Positions 35,850-45,710 of a stretch of DNA of 64,000 nt are shown here, one piece after another; positions within the stretch are counted from its first letter, which is position 1, and each line of letters begins with the position of its first letter. Source of the stretch: Acholeplasma equirhinis (GTDB lineage Bacteria > Bacillota_I > Bacilli_A > Acholeplasmatales > Acholeplasmataceae). Location of the stretch: NCBI RefSeq assembly GCF_017052655.1, contig NZ_JAFIDC010000001.1, positions 1,116,001 to 1,180,000 on the forward strand. Reading direction: 5' to 3'. The notes beneath the pieces are model-generated. The model was not told where the DNA came from, ran no database searches, and worked only from the letters and a program-made list of their open reading frames with translations. The position numbers and the translations under genes were made by a program.

Positions 35850-36389
35850 TTACTTCGCAGTCTTACCAGCCTTACGAGCAACATATTCGTCAACATAACG
35901 GATACCTTTGCCTTTGTAAGGTTCTGGTTTTCTAAATTCTCTAATTTCAGCAGCGAATTGACCAACTGCTGCTTTGTCCATACCAGATACGATAATGTCT
36001 GTGTTCTTTGGAACTTCTACTGATAAACCAGCAGGAATTTCAAGTTCGACATTGTGTGAGAAACCTAATTGTAATACTAATAATTTACCTTGAAGTTGAG
36101 CTCTGTAACCAACCCCACGGATTTCTAATTGTTTCTTGAATCCTTCAGAAACACCTTTGACCATGTTGAATAGTAAAGCTCTTGTTGTTCCGTGAATTTT
36201 TCTTGTAAACATTTCATTGTTTGGTCTTGAAATTGTAATTTCATTACCTTCTAATTTGATGTTTAATACTTCGTTAAATTGTTGTTGTAATTGTCCTTTT
36301 GGTCCTTTAACAGTAACGAAATTGTTTTTAGCAACTTCTACAGTAACACCAGCAGGAACTTGAATAACTTTATTACCTATACGGCTCAT
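35850..36389 (-). CDS. rplF: 50S ribosomal protein L6
   Basis: 179 residues near the factor-binding site. [14 protein letters not shown] at the N terminus and [21 protein letters not shown] at the C terminus are conserved. Confidence 0.97.
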   Translation of the reverse strand: MSRIGNKVIQVPAGVTVEVAKNNFVTVKGPKGQLQQQFNEVLNIKLEGNEITISRPNNEMFTRKIHGTTRALLFNMVKGVSEGFKKQLEIRGVGYRAQLQGKLLVLQLGFSHNVELEIPAGLSVEVPKNTDIIVSGMDKAAVGQFAAEIREFRKPEPYKGKGIRYVDEYVARKAGKTAK

Positions 36390-36408
36390 TTATTGTTTTC
36401 CTCCCTTA

Positions 36409-36804
36409 TTACCATACGTATGCTAAGACTTCGCCACCAACTTGTTGTAGACGAGCTTCGCGATCTGTTAAAATGCCTTTTGAAGTTGAAATTAATGCAA
36501 CACCTAAACCATTTAATACTTTAGGTAATTTATCTAATGTTGCATAAACTCGAAGACCTGGCTTCGATATCCTTTTCATACCTTTGATTACACGTTCATT
36601 AGTTGCTGAGTATTTTAATGTAACAACAAGTTTAGGTTGTTTATCATTAGTTACTACAAAGTCCTTGATGAACCCTTCTTGCTTCATAACAGCTAAGATT
36701 TCAGCTTTAAGTTTTGAAGCAGGAATTTCAACCTTAGGATGACGCGCTTTATTAGCATTGCGGATACGCGTTAATAAGTCCGCAATTGGATCAGTCATAA
36801 CCAT
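36409..36804 (-). CDS. rpsH: 30S ribosomal protein S8
   Basis: 131 residues, binds the central domain of 16S r[22 protein letters not shown] and [13 protein letters not shown]...GGEVLAYVW are signatures. ATG 36804 has AAGGAGG 7 bases upstream. Confidence 0.97.
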   Translation of the reverse strand: MVMTDPIADLLTRIRNANKARHPKVEIPASKLKAEILAVMKQEGFIKDFVVTNDKQPKLVVTLKYSATNERVIKGMKRISKPGLRVYATLDKLPKVLNGLGVALISTSKGILTDREARLQQVGGEVLAYVW

Positions 36805-36816
36805 AGTTCTTCCTCC

Positions 36817-37086
36817 TTACCAACTAGCCTTTTTAACACCAGGTAATTCACCTTTGTGCGCTAGTTCTCTAAATGTAATACGTGAGATACCAAATTTTCT
36901 CATGTATGATCTTGGTCTACCATCAAGTGAGTCTCTGTTCTTTAAACGGACAGGAGAAGCATCTTTTGGTAATTTGGCTAACCCTTTATAGTCACCAGCT
37001 GCTTTTAATGCTGCTCTGCGTTCAGCATAAAGTTCAACAAGTGCTCTTTGTTTTTTGTCTTTAGCAATTTTTGATTTTTTCGCCAT
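36817..37086 (-). CDS. rpsN: 30S ribosomal protein S14, long zinc-free form
   Basis: 89 residues, head of the small subunit. It is the longer form without cysteines ([34 protein letters not shown], residues about 56-89) instead of the 61-residue CxxC form usually found at this place in Firmicutes and mollicutes. Sits normally between rplE and rpsH. Confidence 0.97.
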   Translation of the reverse strand: MAKKSKIAKDKKQRALVELYAERRAALKAAGDYKGLAKLPKDASPVRLKNRDSLDGRPRSYMRKFGISRITFRELAHKGELPGVKKASW

Positions 37087-37097
37087 GGGTAGTCTCC

Positions 37098-37640
37098 TTA
37101 TTTCTTAAACGGGAAACCGAATGCTTCAAGTAAACTTTTAGCTTCTTCGTCGGTTTGAGCCGTAGTCACGATAATGATATCCATACCGCGTACTTTAGTG
37201 ACTTTATCGATATTGATTTCAGGGAAAATGATTTGTTCTTTAACGCCTAAAGTATAATTACCGCGGCCGTCGAACGCATCCGCAGATACCCCACGGAAGT
37301 CACGAACACGTGGAAGTGAAACTGATACTAACTTCTCTAAGAAATAGTACATACGATCGCCACGTAATGTAACTTTCGCACCGATAGCTTGACCTTCACG
37401 TAATTTGAAGTTTGAAATAGATTTTTTAGCTTTTGTAATTACAGGTTTTTGACCAGAAAGTAAAGTTAATTCTTCAACTGCGATGTCTAAAGCCTTTGAG
37501 TTAGCAACAGCGTCACCAACACCAATGTTGATAACAATCTTTTCAAGTTTAGGAGCTTCCATAACTGATGAATAGTTGAATTTTTCAACTAATTGAGGAA
37601 CAATTTTAGAAGTATAAAGTTCTTTTAATGCTGCGCTCAT
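37098..37640 (-). CDS. rplE: 50S ribosomal protein L5
   Basis: 180 residues, contacts 5S rRNA and P-site t[37 protein letters not shown] and [20 protein letters not shown] are signatures. Starts in TAATG, overlapping the rplX stop by one base. Confidence 0.97.
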   Translation of the reverse strand: MSAALKELYTSKIVPQLVEKFNYSSVMEAPKLEKIVINIGVGDAVANSKALDIAVEELTLLSGQKPVITKAKKSISNFKLREGQAIGAKVTLRGDRMYYFLEKLVSVSLPRVRDFRGVSADAFDGRGNYTLGVKEQIIFPEINIDKVTKVRGMDIIIVTTAQTDEEAKSLLEAFGFPFKK

Positions 37641-38059
37641 TATTCGTTAGCTCCTTCTTTTTTAGATTTCTTTGCTTTTGGAGCAGCTTCAGCTTTAGGT
37701 GCAGCAGCTTTCTTAGCTGGTTTATCTAATGCAGAACCACTCTTTTTAGCGAAGCGAACTTTAACACCGTTTTCGAATCTGTAACCAACACGAGTTGGAA
37801 CATTATCTTTTGGATCTAAGATCGCTACGTTTGACACATGGATTGGAGCTGGTTTCTCAACGATACCACCTTTATCATTTTGTGTCTTTGGACGTTCATG
37901 TTTCTTAACGATGTTAACACCTTCAACGATAACTGTGTTATCTTTGCGGTTAACTTTTAAGACACGTCCTGTTTTTCTTGTTTTAATACCTTTTTTGTCT
38001 GTTGTAAATTGATCGCCACCAGCAATCACTACAACTGTATCACCAGTTTTAATATTCAT
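37640..38059 (-). CDS. rplX: 50S ribosomal protein L24 with Lys/Ala-rich tail
   Basis: 139 residues, assembly initiator. KOW motif in [15 protein letters not shown] and [14 protein letters not shown]-like stretch ([20 protein letters not shown]). The last 30 residues ([19 protein letters not shown]) are a lysine/alanine tail beyond the usual 103-105 residues. Confidence 0.96.
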   Translation of the reverse strand: MNIKTGDTVVVIAGGDQFTTDKKGIKTRKTGRVLKVNRKDNTVIVEGVNIVKKHERPKTQNDKGGIVEKPAPIHVSNVAILDPKDNVPTRVGYRFENGVKVRFAKKSGSALDKPAKKAAAPKAEAAPKAKKSKKEGANE

Positions 38060-38073
38060 ATGTGGCTCCCTCC

Positions 38074-38442
38074 TTACAATACTTCAGGTGCAAGAGATAC
38101 GATTTTCATGAAGTTCTTTTCTCTGAGTTCTCTTGCTACCGGTCCAAAGATACGTGTACCTTTTGGATTTAAATCGTCTTTAATAATAACAACTGCATTT
38201 TCATCAAATTTAATGTATGAACCATCAGCTCTTCTTAAACCTTGTTTTGTTCTGACAATTACTGCGTCAACAACATCACCTTTTTTAACTGCGCCAGTTG
38301 GTGTTGCTTTTTTAACTGCAACAGTGACAATGTCACCGATGTTTGCATAACGACGACGAGTACCGCCTTGTACTCTGATAACAAGTACTTCGCGAGCGCC
38401 TGAGTTGTCAGCAACAACTAATCTTGTTTCTTGCTGTATCAT
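38074..38442 (-). CDS. rplN: 50S ribosomal protein L14
   Basis: 122 residues at the subunit interface. [20 protein letters not shown] and [20 protein letters not shown] are conserved. Confidence 0.98.
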   Translation of the reverse strand: MIQQETRLVVADNSGAREVLVIRVQGGTRRRYANIGDIVTVAVKKATPTGAVKKGDVVDAVIVRTKQGLRRADGSYIKFDENAVVIIKDDLNPKGTRIFGPVARELREKNFMKIVSLAPEVL

Positions 38443-38456
38443 CTTTTACGTCCTCC

Positions 38457-38723
38457 TTATACAATCTCTTCAGTTTTTGAAACCACTCTAACTAAACGGA
38501 AACGTTTTAAAGCTGAAAGTGGTCTTGATTCGATGATTTCTACAATGTCGCCCATTTTAGCTTCGTTGTTTTCATCATGCGCATGGAACTTCTTTAATGA
38601 ACGTACACGTTTACCATATAGTGGATGCTTTTTGTGAGTTTCTACTAAAACAGTAATTGTTTTGTCACGTTTGTCAGATACAACTTTTCCAGTATAAACT
38701 TTCTTGTTATTTACTCTTTCCAT
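38457..38723 (-). CDS. rpsQ: 30S ribosomal protein S17
   Basis: 88 residues, OB fold. [29 protein letters not shown] and [13 protein letters not shown] are signatures. Confidence 0.97.
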   Translation of the reverse strand: MERVNNKKVYTGKVVSDKRDKTITVLVETHKKHPLYGKRVRSLKKFHAHDENNEAKMGDIVEIIESRPLSALKRFRLVRVVSKTEEIV

Positions 38724-38737
38724 TGTTATATCCTCTC

Positions 38738-38929
38738 TTATTCTTCGCCGCGCTCAGAAATGACAGTCTTCATTTGAGCGATGGTCTTTTTAATTGTTCT
38801 TAATTGTGCAGTGTTTTCTAATTGTCCAACAGCGTGTTGGAAACGTAAGTTGAAAAGTTCAGCTTTTAAGTCAGCAATTTTCTTTTCTAAGTCTGCAGTT
38901 TTTGCTTTTCTGATGTCAGCTAATTTCAC
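38738..38929 (-). CDS. rpmC: 50S ribosomal protein L29
   Basis: 63 residues, near the exit tunnel. [20 protein letters not shown] is the family core. GTG start in GTGA, overlapping the rplP stop by 4 bases. Confidence 0.96.
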   Translation of the reverse strand: MKLADIRKAKTADLEKKIADLKAELFNLRFQHAVGQLENTAQLRTIKKTIAQMKTVISERGEE

Positions 38930-39342
38930 GCTTCCTCACCTCTCTTAACAATCTTAGTTTTAATCGGTAACTTGTGTGAAGCTAAACGTAAAGCTTCTCT
39001 TGCGATAGTTTCACTCACACCAGCGATTTCAAACATAATTTTTCCTTCTTTTACTACTGCAACCCATGAGTCTGGAGCACCTTTACCGGAACCCATACGC
39101 ACTTCAAGTGGTTTCTTTGTTTTAGCAAGGTGTGGGAAGATATTGATCCAAACCTTACCGAGACGTTTCATTTCACGAGTCATCGCGATACGAGCAGCTT
39201 CGATTTGGCGGTTTGTTACCCACGCCCCCTCTTTTGCAACTAAGGCAAATTCACCGTTTGTAATAACGTTTTTACCTTTTGCTTTTCCTTCATAGGAAAC
39301 GCGATGAGGACGACGATATTTCGTTCTTTTTGGCATTAACAT
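38926..39342 (-). CDS. rplP: 50S ribosomal protein L16
   Basis: 138 residues. [40 protein letters not shown] and [17 protein letters not shown] are conserved. ATG 39342 is kept because GGAGG lies 10 bases before it. Confidence 0.97.
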   Translation of the reverse strand: MLMPKRTKYRRPHRVSYEGKAKGKNVITNGEFALVAKEGAWVTNRQIEAARIAMTREMKRLGKVWINIFPHLAKTKKPLEVRMGSGKGAPDSWVAVVKEGKIMFEIAGVSETIAREALRLASHKLPIKTKIVKRGEEA

Positions 39343-39347
39343 AATGA

Positions 39348-40109
39348 TTAGTCCTCCATTCGTTCGTTTTGTTTAGGACGTCTGTCGTTTTTATTATTAT
39401 TATTTGGACGTCTATCTCTTCTTGGTTGATCAGCTTCAAACGGTTTTCTTGTATCTAAAATTGTTTGTCCTGGTAAAACTTCACCATGATAAATCCAAAC
39501 TTTAATACCTAAGATACCATAAGTAGTCTTAGCTTCTGCTGTAGCATAATCAACGTCAGCTCTTAAGGTATGCAGAGGCACGCGACCTTCTGAATAACCT
39601 TCACTACGTGCGATTTCAGCGCCACCTAGACGACCAGATACTAGAGTTCTAATACCTTTAGCGCCAGATTTAAGTGCACGTGAAATAGCAAATTTTTGTG
39701 CACGACGGAATGATGCACGTTGTTCTAATTGATCAGCAATTGACTGAGCAACTAAAACTGCTACTTTTTCAGGGCGTCTAACTTCAACAATGTTTAACAC
39801 GATTTCTTTCTTAGTTAAATATTGTAAAGTATCAACTGCCTTGTTTTTATCTGCTGCTTCTTTACCTAATGCAATACCAGGTTTAGCAACATGTAATTTG
39901 ATTGTAATACGTTCTTTGTTTTTAACTTTAACGCGTTCAATTTCAATTTGAGCAACACCAGCTTTTTTGAAGCTGTCAGATAGGAACTCACGAATTAACG
40001 CATCTTCTTTTACTAATGCTGGCACATCGTTTTTAGATGCATACCACTTAGATTCCCAAGTGCGGATGATACCTAAACGTAAGCCATTTGGATTGGTTTT
40101 TTGTCCCAT
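39348..40109 (-). CDS. rpsC: 30S ribosomal protein S3
   Basis: 253 residues at the mRNA entry. [20 protein letters not shown], a KH domain (about 38-107), and [29 protein letters not shown]. The C-terminal 25 residues ([20 protein letters not shown]) are an Asn/Arg-rich extension. Confidence 0.97.
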   Translation of the reverse strand: MGQKTNPNGLRLGIIRTWESKWYASKNDVPALVKEDALIREFLSDSFKKAGVAQIEIERVKVKNKERITIKLHVAKPGIALGKEAADKNKAVDTLQYLTKKEIVLNIVEVRRPEKVAVLVAQSIADQLEQRASFRRAQKFAISRALKSGAKGIRTLVSGRLGGAEIARSEGYSEGRVPLHTLRADVDYATAEAKTTYGILGIKVWIYHGEVLPGQTILDTRKPFEADQPRRDRRPNNNNKNDRRPKQNERMED

Positions 40110-40115
40110 GCGTTA

Positions 40116-40451
40116 TTACTCCTTCTCTGCAACAACCACAGTGATGTGTGATGTTCTTTTCTTAATTAAGTTACCAGTGCCTTTAGCACGAGGTAACATT
40201 CTCTTCATTGTCATTGATTCGTTAACCCAAACTTCTTTAACGAATAATTTTTCTTCATTCATTGATAAATTGTGAGTTGCATTCGCAATCGCTGAGTTTA
40301 AAACTTTAGTAATGATTGGAGATGCAGCTTTAGGTGTGAACATTAAGATAGCGCGTGCTTCTTTAATATTTTTACCACGAATTAAGTCGATAACGAGTCT
40401 CGCTTTTCTAGGAGCGATTCTCACAGTTCTTGCAATAGCTTTAGCTTCCAT
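40116..40451 (-). CDS. rplV: 50S ribosomal protein L22
   Basis: 111 residues, lines the exit tunnel. [17 protein letters not shown] and [21 protein letters not shown] (tunnel loop and tail) are signatures. Confidence 0.97.
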   Translation of the reverse strand: MEAKAIARTVRIAPRKARLVIDLIRGKNIKEARAILMFTPKAASPIITKVLNSAIANATHNLSMNEEKLFVKEVWVNESMTMKRMLPRAKGTGNLIKKRTSHITVVVAEKE

Positions 40452-40462
40452 GATTTTCTCTC

Positions 40463-40744
40463 CTATCTCTTGCTTACTTTCTTATCATCTTTTTTGTGTC
40501 CGTAGAATGTGCGAGTTGGTGCAAATTCTCCGAGTTTGTGTCCAACCATATCTTCAGTGATATAGACAGGAACGTGTTCGCGTCCGTTATAGACAGCAAT
40601 TGTGAAACCGATAAACTCAGGGAAGATTGTTGAACGTCTGCTCCAAGTTTGAATTACTTTTTTGTCGTTTGCTTTAGCTTGTTTTAAAACCTTATCTAAT
40701 AAATGTTGATCTACGAAAGGTCCTTTTTTAAGTGAACGTGCCAT
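40463..40744 (-). CDS. rpsS: 30S ribosomal protein S19
   Basis: 93 residues, head of the small subunit. [34 protein letters not shown] and [15 protein letters not shown] are diagnostic. Confidence 0.98.
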   Translation of the reverse strand: MARSLKKGPFVDQHLLDKVLKQAKANDKKVIQTWSRRSTIFPEFIGFTIAVYNGREHVPVYITEDMVGHKLGEFAPTRTFYGHKKDDKKVSKR

Positions 40745-40755
40745 GATTTCCCTCC

Positions 40756-41586
40756 TTATCCATTTCTACGTCTTACGATTAAGCCGTTAGACGCTTTCTT
40801 GCTATCACGAGTCTTGATACCACGAGCTTTCTTGCCCCATGGAGTCATTGGTTGTTTTCTACCTACTGGTTGTTTACCTTCACCACCACCATGTGGGTGA
40901 TCTACTGGGTTCATTACAGAACCACGAACAGTAGGACGGATACCCATATGACGAGTTCTACCTGCTTTACCTACACGTACTAATTCGTGAGATTCGTTTC
41001 CGACTTCACCAACTGTTGCGCGGCAAGCACCTAAAACTTTACGTACTTCACCAGATTGTAAGCGAACTAAGACGTATTTGTCTTCGCGGCCTAAGATTTG
41101 AACTGAAGTACCTGCTGATCTTGCTAATTGACCACCACGTCCTGGGTTTAATTCTACGTTGTGTACAACTGTACCAACTGGAATGTTTACGATTGGTAAT
41201 GCGTTACCAACTTTGATGTCTGCATTTGGACCTGAAACAATTTCAGTACCAACTGTAAGACCTTTAGGTGCTAAGATATATCTCTTTTCACCATCTTTAT
41301 AATTAATTAATGCGATATTTGCTGTTCTATTTGGATCATACTCGATTGTTGCAACTTTACCAACAATCCCATCTTTATCACGCTTAAAGTCAATAACGCG
41401 GTATTTGCGTTTTGCTCCGCCACCAATGTGACGTACTGTTAATTTACCTTGGTTGTTACGACCACCGGTTTTAATAACTGGCGCAAGTAGTGACTTTTCA
41501 GGAGTAGATGTTGTAATTTCGTCAAATGTAAGAACGCTCATATTACGACGACCGTTTGTCGTTCTCTTATAAATTTTAACTGCCAT
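40756..41586 (-). CDS. rplB: 50S ribosomal protein L2
   Basis: 276 residues, needed for subunit joining. [20 protein letters not shown] holds the conserved histidine near the peptidyl-transferase centre; [15 protein letters not shown] precedes it. Confidence 0.98.
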   Translation of the reverse strand: MAVKIYKRTTNGRRNMSVLTFDEITTSTPEKSLLAPVIKTGGRNNQGKLTVRHIGGGAKRKYRVIDFKRDKDGIVGKVATIEYDPNRTANIALINYKDGEKRYILAPKGLTVGTEIVSGPNADIKVGNALPIVNIPVGTVVHNVELNPGRGGQLARSAGTSVQILGREDKYVLVRLQSGEVRKVLGACRATVGEVGNESHELVRVGKAGRTRHMGIRPTVRGSVMNPVDHPHGGGEGKQPVGRKQPMTPWGKKARGIKTRDSKKASNGLIVRRRNG

Positions 41587-41618
41587 AAGTTAAGTCTCCT
41601 ATATCTTTCACTTACAAG

Positions 41619-41921
41619 TTACACAGCGAATGCTGGTATCTTTTGTCCGTCTTTAAGCTGTACGATTGCTTTCTTGTAGCCAGCTTTAAAGCCTGCGTAT
41701 CTACCAACCTTTTTGGCTTTCTTAGATACATTAATTGTATGAACCTTGATTACTTCTACTTCAAATACTGCTTCAACTGCTTTTTTGATTTCAATTTTGT
41801 TTGCAGTCTTAGGTACTTTGAATGTGTAGCGGTTTGCAGTTTCTACTAACTTCATTGAGTTTTCAGTAATAATAGGCTCGCGTAATAATTCGTAGTATTT
41901 AACATCAACTGTCTTAGCCAT
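41619..41921 (-). CDS. rplW: 50S ribosomal protein L23
   Basis: 100 residues at the exit-tunnel mouth, docking site for trigger factor and SRP. LREPIITENSMKL and YTFKVPKTANKIEIKKAVEA are typical. TAATG overlap with rplD. Confidence 0.96.
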   Translation of the reverse strand: MAKTVDVKYYELLREPIITENSMKLVETANRYTFKVPKTANKIEIKKAVEAVFEVEVIKVHTINVSKKAKKVGRYAGFKAGYKKAIVQLKDGQKIPAFAV

Positions 41922-42544
41922 TATCCTAATACCTCCTCATAGTATTTAACTGCATCAGAAGTTAATACGACATTTTTGAACTTTAAGATTTCGTATACTG
42001 ATGCTTGTGAAACTTCTTTTAATAATGTAGTAGGTAAGTTTGATGCTGCTAACATTAAGTTGCGATCAGCTTCTCCAACTAACACTAATGTTTTTCCTTC
42101 AAGCTTTAAGTTGTTTAAAACTTCAACGAATAATTTTGTTTTTGGTTGTTCTAATGATAATGAATCAACAACTGTTAATTGATTTTCAAGAACATGGTAT
42201 GAAAGTGCACTTCTTAAAGCTAATTGTTTAACTTTTTGGTTAACTTTCACTGCATAACTTCTAGGAGTTGGTCCGAATACGATACCGCCGCCCTTCCATT
42301 GTGGAGAACGGATAGAACCTTGTCTTGCACGACCAGTTCCTTTTTGACGCCATGGTTTTTTACCACCACCTGATACTTCAGCACGAGTTTTAGTTTTTGA
42401 AGTACCTTGTCTCATCGCAGCAAGTTGTGCGTTGACAACGTCATAAATAACTTGTTGGTTTGGTGTAATACCGAAGATTGCATCGTTTAAAGCAACTTCA
42501 GATACTTGTTCACCTAACTGATTATATACATTTAGTTTTGGCAT
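41921..42544 (-). CDS. rplD: 50S ribosomal protein L4
   Basis: 207 residues; also the autoregulator of the S10 operon in E. coli. GGGKKPWRQKGTGRARQGS and RSPQWKGGGIVFGPTPRSYA are family signatures. Confidence 0.97.
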   Translation of the reverse strand: MPKLNVYNQLGEQVSEVALNDAIFGITPNQQVIYDVVNAQLAAMRQGTSKTKTRAEVSGGGKKPWRQKGTGRARQGSIRSPQWKGGGIVFGPTPRSYAVKVNQKVKQLALRSALSYHVLENQLTVVDSLSLEQPKTKLFVEVLNNLKLEGKTLVLVGEADRNLMLAASNLPTTLLKEVSQASVYEILKFKNVVLTSDAVKYYEEVLG

Positions 42545-42555
42545 AGTAATTACCC

Positions 42556-43194
42556 TTAGTTACCTTTCTTTACGCTTGTCTTAACGATTACATAACCTTT
42601 TTTAGGTCCTGGGATTGCACCAGCAATTAATAGTAAATCATTTTCAACATCAACAGCAGCGATTTTTAGATTTTGTACTGTGACTGTTTCAGCGCCCATA
42701 TGACCAGGTAAGTTTTTACCTTTCATATTACCTTTAATAGCACCCATAGAACCCGGAGCTCTGTGATACATAGATCCGTGAGTCATTGGTCCTCTTGACT
42801 GGTTGTGGCGTTTGATAGCACCTGCATAACCTTTACCTTTTGAAGTACCAGTTACGTCGATGTCTTCTCCAGCTTGGAAAATATCAGCTTTTACTGTGCT
42901 TCCTACTTCTAATTCTGCTAATTCGTTTTTAAGCACTTCAAATCTGATTTCTTTAATGAAGCGCTTAGGTGCTGTATTAGCTTTTTTCACGTGCCCTAAT
43001 TCAGGCTTGTTACTTAATTTTTCACGTTTTGATTCGTAACCGATTTGAGTCGCAACATAACCGTCTGTTTCGACAGTTTTTTGTTGTAAGACTACGTTAT
43101 CGCCGACTTCAACAACTGTGACTGGAATTAAAACACCCTTTTCATCGAAAATTTGTGTCATTCCAATTTTCTTACCTAAGATTCCTTTGGCCAT
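42556..43194 (-). CDS. rplC: 50S ribosomal protein L3
   Basis: 212 residues. [40 protein letters not shown] and HRAPGSMGA are conserved, the last stretch reaching the peptidyl-transferase centre. Confidence 0.98.
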   Translation of the reverse strand: MAKGILGKKIGMTQIFDEKGVLIPVTVVEVGDNVVLQQKTVETDGYVATQIGYESKREKLSNKPELGHVKKANTAPKRFIKEIRFEVLKNELAELEVGSTVKADIFQAGEDIDVTGTSKGKGYAGAIKRHNQSRGPMTHGSMYHRAPGSMGAIKGNMKGKNLPGHMGAETVTVQNLKIAAVDVENDLLLIAGAIPGPKKGYVIVKTSVKKGN

Positions 43195-43238
43195 TGTCTT
43201 TCCTCTTTCTTTTTAATTTTGACCTTTTATAACATCAA

Positions 43239-43547
43239 TTATTTCTTAAGGACGATGTCAATACCTGATGGTAAATCAATTCTCATTAAAGCATCAATTG
43301 TCTTAGAGTTTGGATCTAAGATTTGAATTAATCTCTTGTGCGTTCTTCTTTCGAATTGCTCACGTGAATCTTTGTTTACGTGAGGGCTTCGTAAGATTGT
43401 GAAGACTTCTTTCTTAGTTGGAAGTGGAATTGGACCTTGTACAGTAGCACCTGTCTTTTCAACACTTTCAACAATCTTCTTAGCAGCTTGATCGATTAAT
43501 CTGTGATCATATGCCTTTAAACTGATTTTGATAATTTCTTTTGCCAT
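43239..43547 (-). CDS. rpsJ: 30S ribosomal protein S10
   Basis: 102 residues, head of the small subunit and NusB partner in antitermination. [40 protein letters not shown] and [14 protein letters not shown] are signatures. First gene of the superoperon; AAGGAG before ATG 43547. Confidence 0.98.
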   Translation of the reverse strand: MAKEIIKISLKAYDHRLIDQAAKKIVESVEKTGATVQGPIPLPTKKEVFTILRSPHVNKDSREQFERRTHKRLIQILDPNSKTIDALMRIDLPSGIDIVLKK

Positions 43548-43559
43548 TTTTGTTCTCCT

Positions 43560-43676
43560 TTCGCCTATAATCTTGCATAGACTTTACTCCCTGGAAAAAT
43601 TTGTTACATCGACAACGGCTATCGGTGTACCAATAACCTCCCAGATCAACGCTTTACTTGTATGTACGCAAGCCTT
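43560..43676 (-). promoter_or_regulatory. Structured leader of the S10 operon
   Basis: About 120 transcribed bases before rpsJ. Main element: a 9-bp stem GGTTATTGG / CCGATAGCC closed by TACA (43638-43617), embedded in CTGG...CCAG arms. The start of the S10 operon is autoregulated in other bacteria, so this may be a control element; similarity to known L4 leader classes was not tested. Confidence 0.45.
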
Positions 43677-43679
43677 CTT

Positions 43680-43708
43680 ATTATATAAAAAAAGGTTTTT
43701 AGATGCAA
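43680..43708 (-). promoter_or_regulatory. Promoter of the S10-spc-alpha superoperon
   Basis: Minus strand: -35 TTGCAT (43708-43703), 17 bases, perfect -10 TATAAT (43685-43680). Transcription would start about 43673, giving a leader of about 125 bases. Confidence 0.75.
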
Positions 43709-43758
43709 CCCCTTTTTTACAAAAATCTTTTAAAAATATTATTTTTAAGAAAATATGC

Positions 43759-45168
43759 TTAATTTACATCAAAATTCTGAATTATCTCTAGATCGTTTTG
43801 AATATCAACACTATAGTATTCGAATAATCTAAAATTTACCACAATGTATTTAAATCCCAGTTCTAAAATTTTACTATAATATTTCTTTTCTTGGATAGTT
43901 GTACCTGTAAGGTACATTTCAACATGTTTGATTTCAGTCTTCTCTTTGACTTCCATCAATTCTGTTAAAAATGTATCTTCTTTCGTTTTTTCATCGACAA
44001 TTTCGCCATAAAGTCTTTCTGTGTCAATGATTGTAAAATCTGAATGTTTGAATAATTCTAAGTTCTCATATCCTAAATCGTGTTCAATATTAAACCCAAT
44101 TGGAACTTCCGTTTGATAGTTTTCTTTAATAATTGTCATAATAATTTGTCTAAGTTTTTCGAAGTGGTATTCTGAGGCACTGTGTGGAATTGTTATCTTT
44201 AAATGATTATGTGGGTGACTAAAGATTGCACGTAATTCCTCTATATACATCGTATAAAATCTAGATAACGTTTCCTGATCAACGATAAAATCATCATCTA
44301 GTCTATGATAATAGATTAAAATATCTAGCCTCGGTAATGTAATTAAAATTTCAGAATCTTTATATATTCTATATAAACTTTTATAAAACTGGATACGTTC
44401 AACATAATCAAGCAACCCATCATTTTTTAAATAAGCTTTCTCGGGTTCAACGAAAATAAAATCTAACTTGCTATTTTGCATCAGACTAAGTACTTCCAAA
44501 TCAAAAACTTCAACACCTAATTGCGTAAGACTTTGAATGGTTGAACCCGCATATTTTAATTCATTTTTAAGATCTTTAACACACTCGTTAGTTGCTAAAT
44601 TAAGGATGTAAAATCTGTTGAATTCAAGCTGTTCTTTCGTAATAACAAAAGGAACTAGGCTAAAAATTTGTTGATACAAAAGTCTATTTTTAGGGAATTC
44701 TTCAAAAACAATACCATTAATTTTGTCTTTAATTTCAAGGATAATATAGAGGTTTGGTTCTTCTATTTTCACCAATACATTTCCCTTAAAATCGAGTTTA
44801 AAAGTGAGCATTTTTGCCTCAAATTTACTTAAAATTCGATCTAAAAATGGTCGGTAAATTGTCTCATTTTGATATAAAAAAAGGCTCTTTTTTCTTAATA
44901 TATCTAGGTATCGATTTAAAGTTATACCTTCCTCAAAATACATTAAAAATGATGTTTTAAAGCTTTCAAGTAAGATATTACACGTATAAAGCTCCTTTAA
45001 ACTTGTTGCATGAAAAAAACCAAGTTCATAGCGTCTTTTAATATGATTTATCTCTTGTTCTATGATGTCTAGCATGAATTTTTCCAAATGAATCTTGTCA
45101 TTTAATATATATTCATGACTGTTTTGAATACTTTTTAAAAATCCTTTAATGTAATTTGTTTGTAACAT
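43759..45168 (-). CDS. Enzyme I (PTS)-like protein, apparently catalytically dead
   Basis: 469 residues, not recognised as a named family. The layout follows PTS Enzyme I: helical N-terminal part (1-120), a beta-rich swivel-like part (127-195), and a TIM-barrel-like part (230-469). Matches to Enzyme I: FYKSLYRIYKDSEILITL for the stretch before RTLDIGGDK; ELRAIFSHPHNHLKITIP for QLRAILRAS..G.LRIMFP; VPIGFNIEHD for IEIGVMVETP; SDFTIIDTERL for VDFFSIGTNDL; EMYLTGTTIQE for GMCGELAGD. The phosphohistidine loop (GGRTSHTAI) and active-site Cys (Tyr419 here) are missing. Role unknown. It lies just before rpsJ. Confidence 0.6.
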   Translation of the reverse strand: MLQTNYIKGFLKSIQNSHEYILNDKIHLEKFMLDIIEQEINHIKRRYELGFFHATSLKELYTCNILLESFKTSFLMYFEEGITLNRYLDILRKKSLFLYQNETIYRPFLDRILSKFEAKMLTFKLDFKGNVLVKIEEPNLYIILEIKDKINGIVFEEFPKNRLLYQQIFSLVPFVITKEQLEFNRFYILNLATNECVKDLKNELKYAGSTIQSLTQLGVEVFDLEVLSLMQNSKLDFIFVEPEKAYLKNDGLLDYVERIQFYKSLYRIYKDSEILITLPRLDILIYYHRLDDDFIVDQETLSRFYTMYIEELRAIFSHPHNHLKITIPHSASEYHFEKLRQIIMTIIKENYQTEVPIGFNIEHDLGYENLELFKHSDFTIIDTERLYGEIVDEKTKEDTFLTELMEVKEKTEIKHVEMYLTGTTIQEKKYYSKILELGFKYIVVNFRLFEYYSVDIQNDLEIIQNFDVN

Positions 45169-45194
45169 CTTTTAACCTCACTTCAAAAATCGCA

Positions 45195-45234
45195 TAAAAA
45201 AAGAGAGTTGCACAAAAAAATGCTAAAACTCTCT
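45195..45234 (-). terminator. Intrinsic terminator after the MarR-family gene
   Basis: Stem AGAGAGTT / AACTCTCT around a 17-base loop, followed by seven T on the minus strand. Confidence 0.8.
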
Positions 45235-45262
45235 CCCGATTTAATTTATACTTTAAAACGAA

Positions 45263-45700
45263 TTAATATCTTTGTTTGAAATATACCATGATATTCTCAA
45301 GGGATTTCATTAAGACTTCATCTTTATCAATTTCTAAATCCTTAAAGACTGAATTAATCATTTCATCATGAAACTCATCATGTATTTTTAATACATTCAG
45401 TGCAAGATCTGTAAGTTTTAAATATACCTTTCTTCTATCTGATTCATCCGTATATCTATAAACATATTTTTTACGTGCAAGAATGTTAATAGCAGTCGTT
45501 AAAGTACCTAATGTGATACGAAGTTTTTTAGCAACCTCACCCATTGTTGGAACTTCTGTGTTTTTAATTGCTTCTAAAACATGCACTTCACTCATTGAAA
45601 TTGTGACTCCGCGTTCTTTAAGTGTGCGTTCTTCGATTGATAAAATTTGATTGAAAACATCGACTAATAAGGTATTGATGATTTCTTTTGATGATGCCAT
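45263..45700 (-). CDS. MarR-family transcriptional regulator (FabT-like)
   Basis: Winged-helix DNA-binding repressor of 145 residues. Helix-turn-helix about 52-75 (TMGEVAKKLRITLGTLTTAI) and wing RYTDESDRRKVYLKLT (81-96) are standard for MarR. It lies 10 bases after degV, a fatty-acid-binding family gene, and a FabT-type operator stands before degV (46578-46594). Together these suggest control of fatty-acid handling; the effector (acyl-ACP in FabT) is inferred. Confidence 0.8.
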   Translation of the reverse strand: MASSKEIINTLLVDVFNQILSIEERTLKERGVTISMSEVHVLEAIKNTEVPTMGEVAKKLRITLGTLTTAINILARKKYVYRYTDESDRRKVYLKLTDLALNVLKIHDEFHDEMINSVFKDLEIDKDEVLMKSLENIMVYFKQRY

Positions 45701-45710
45701 GAAATGCCTC

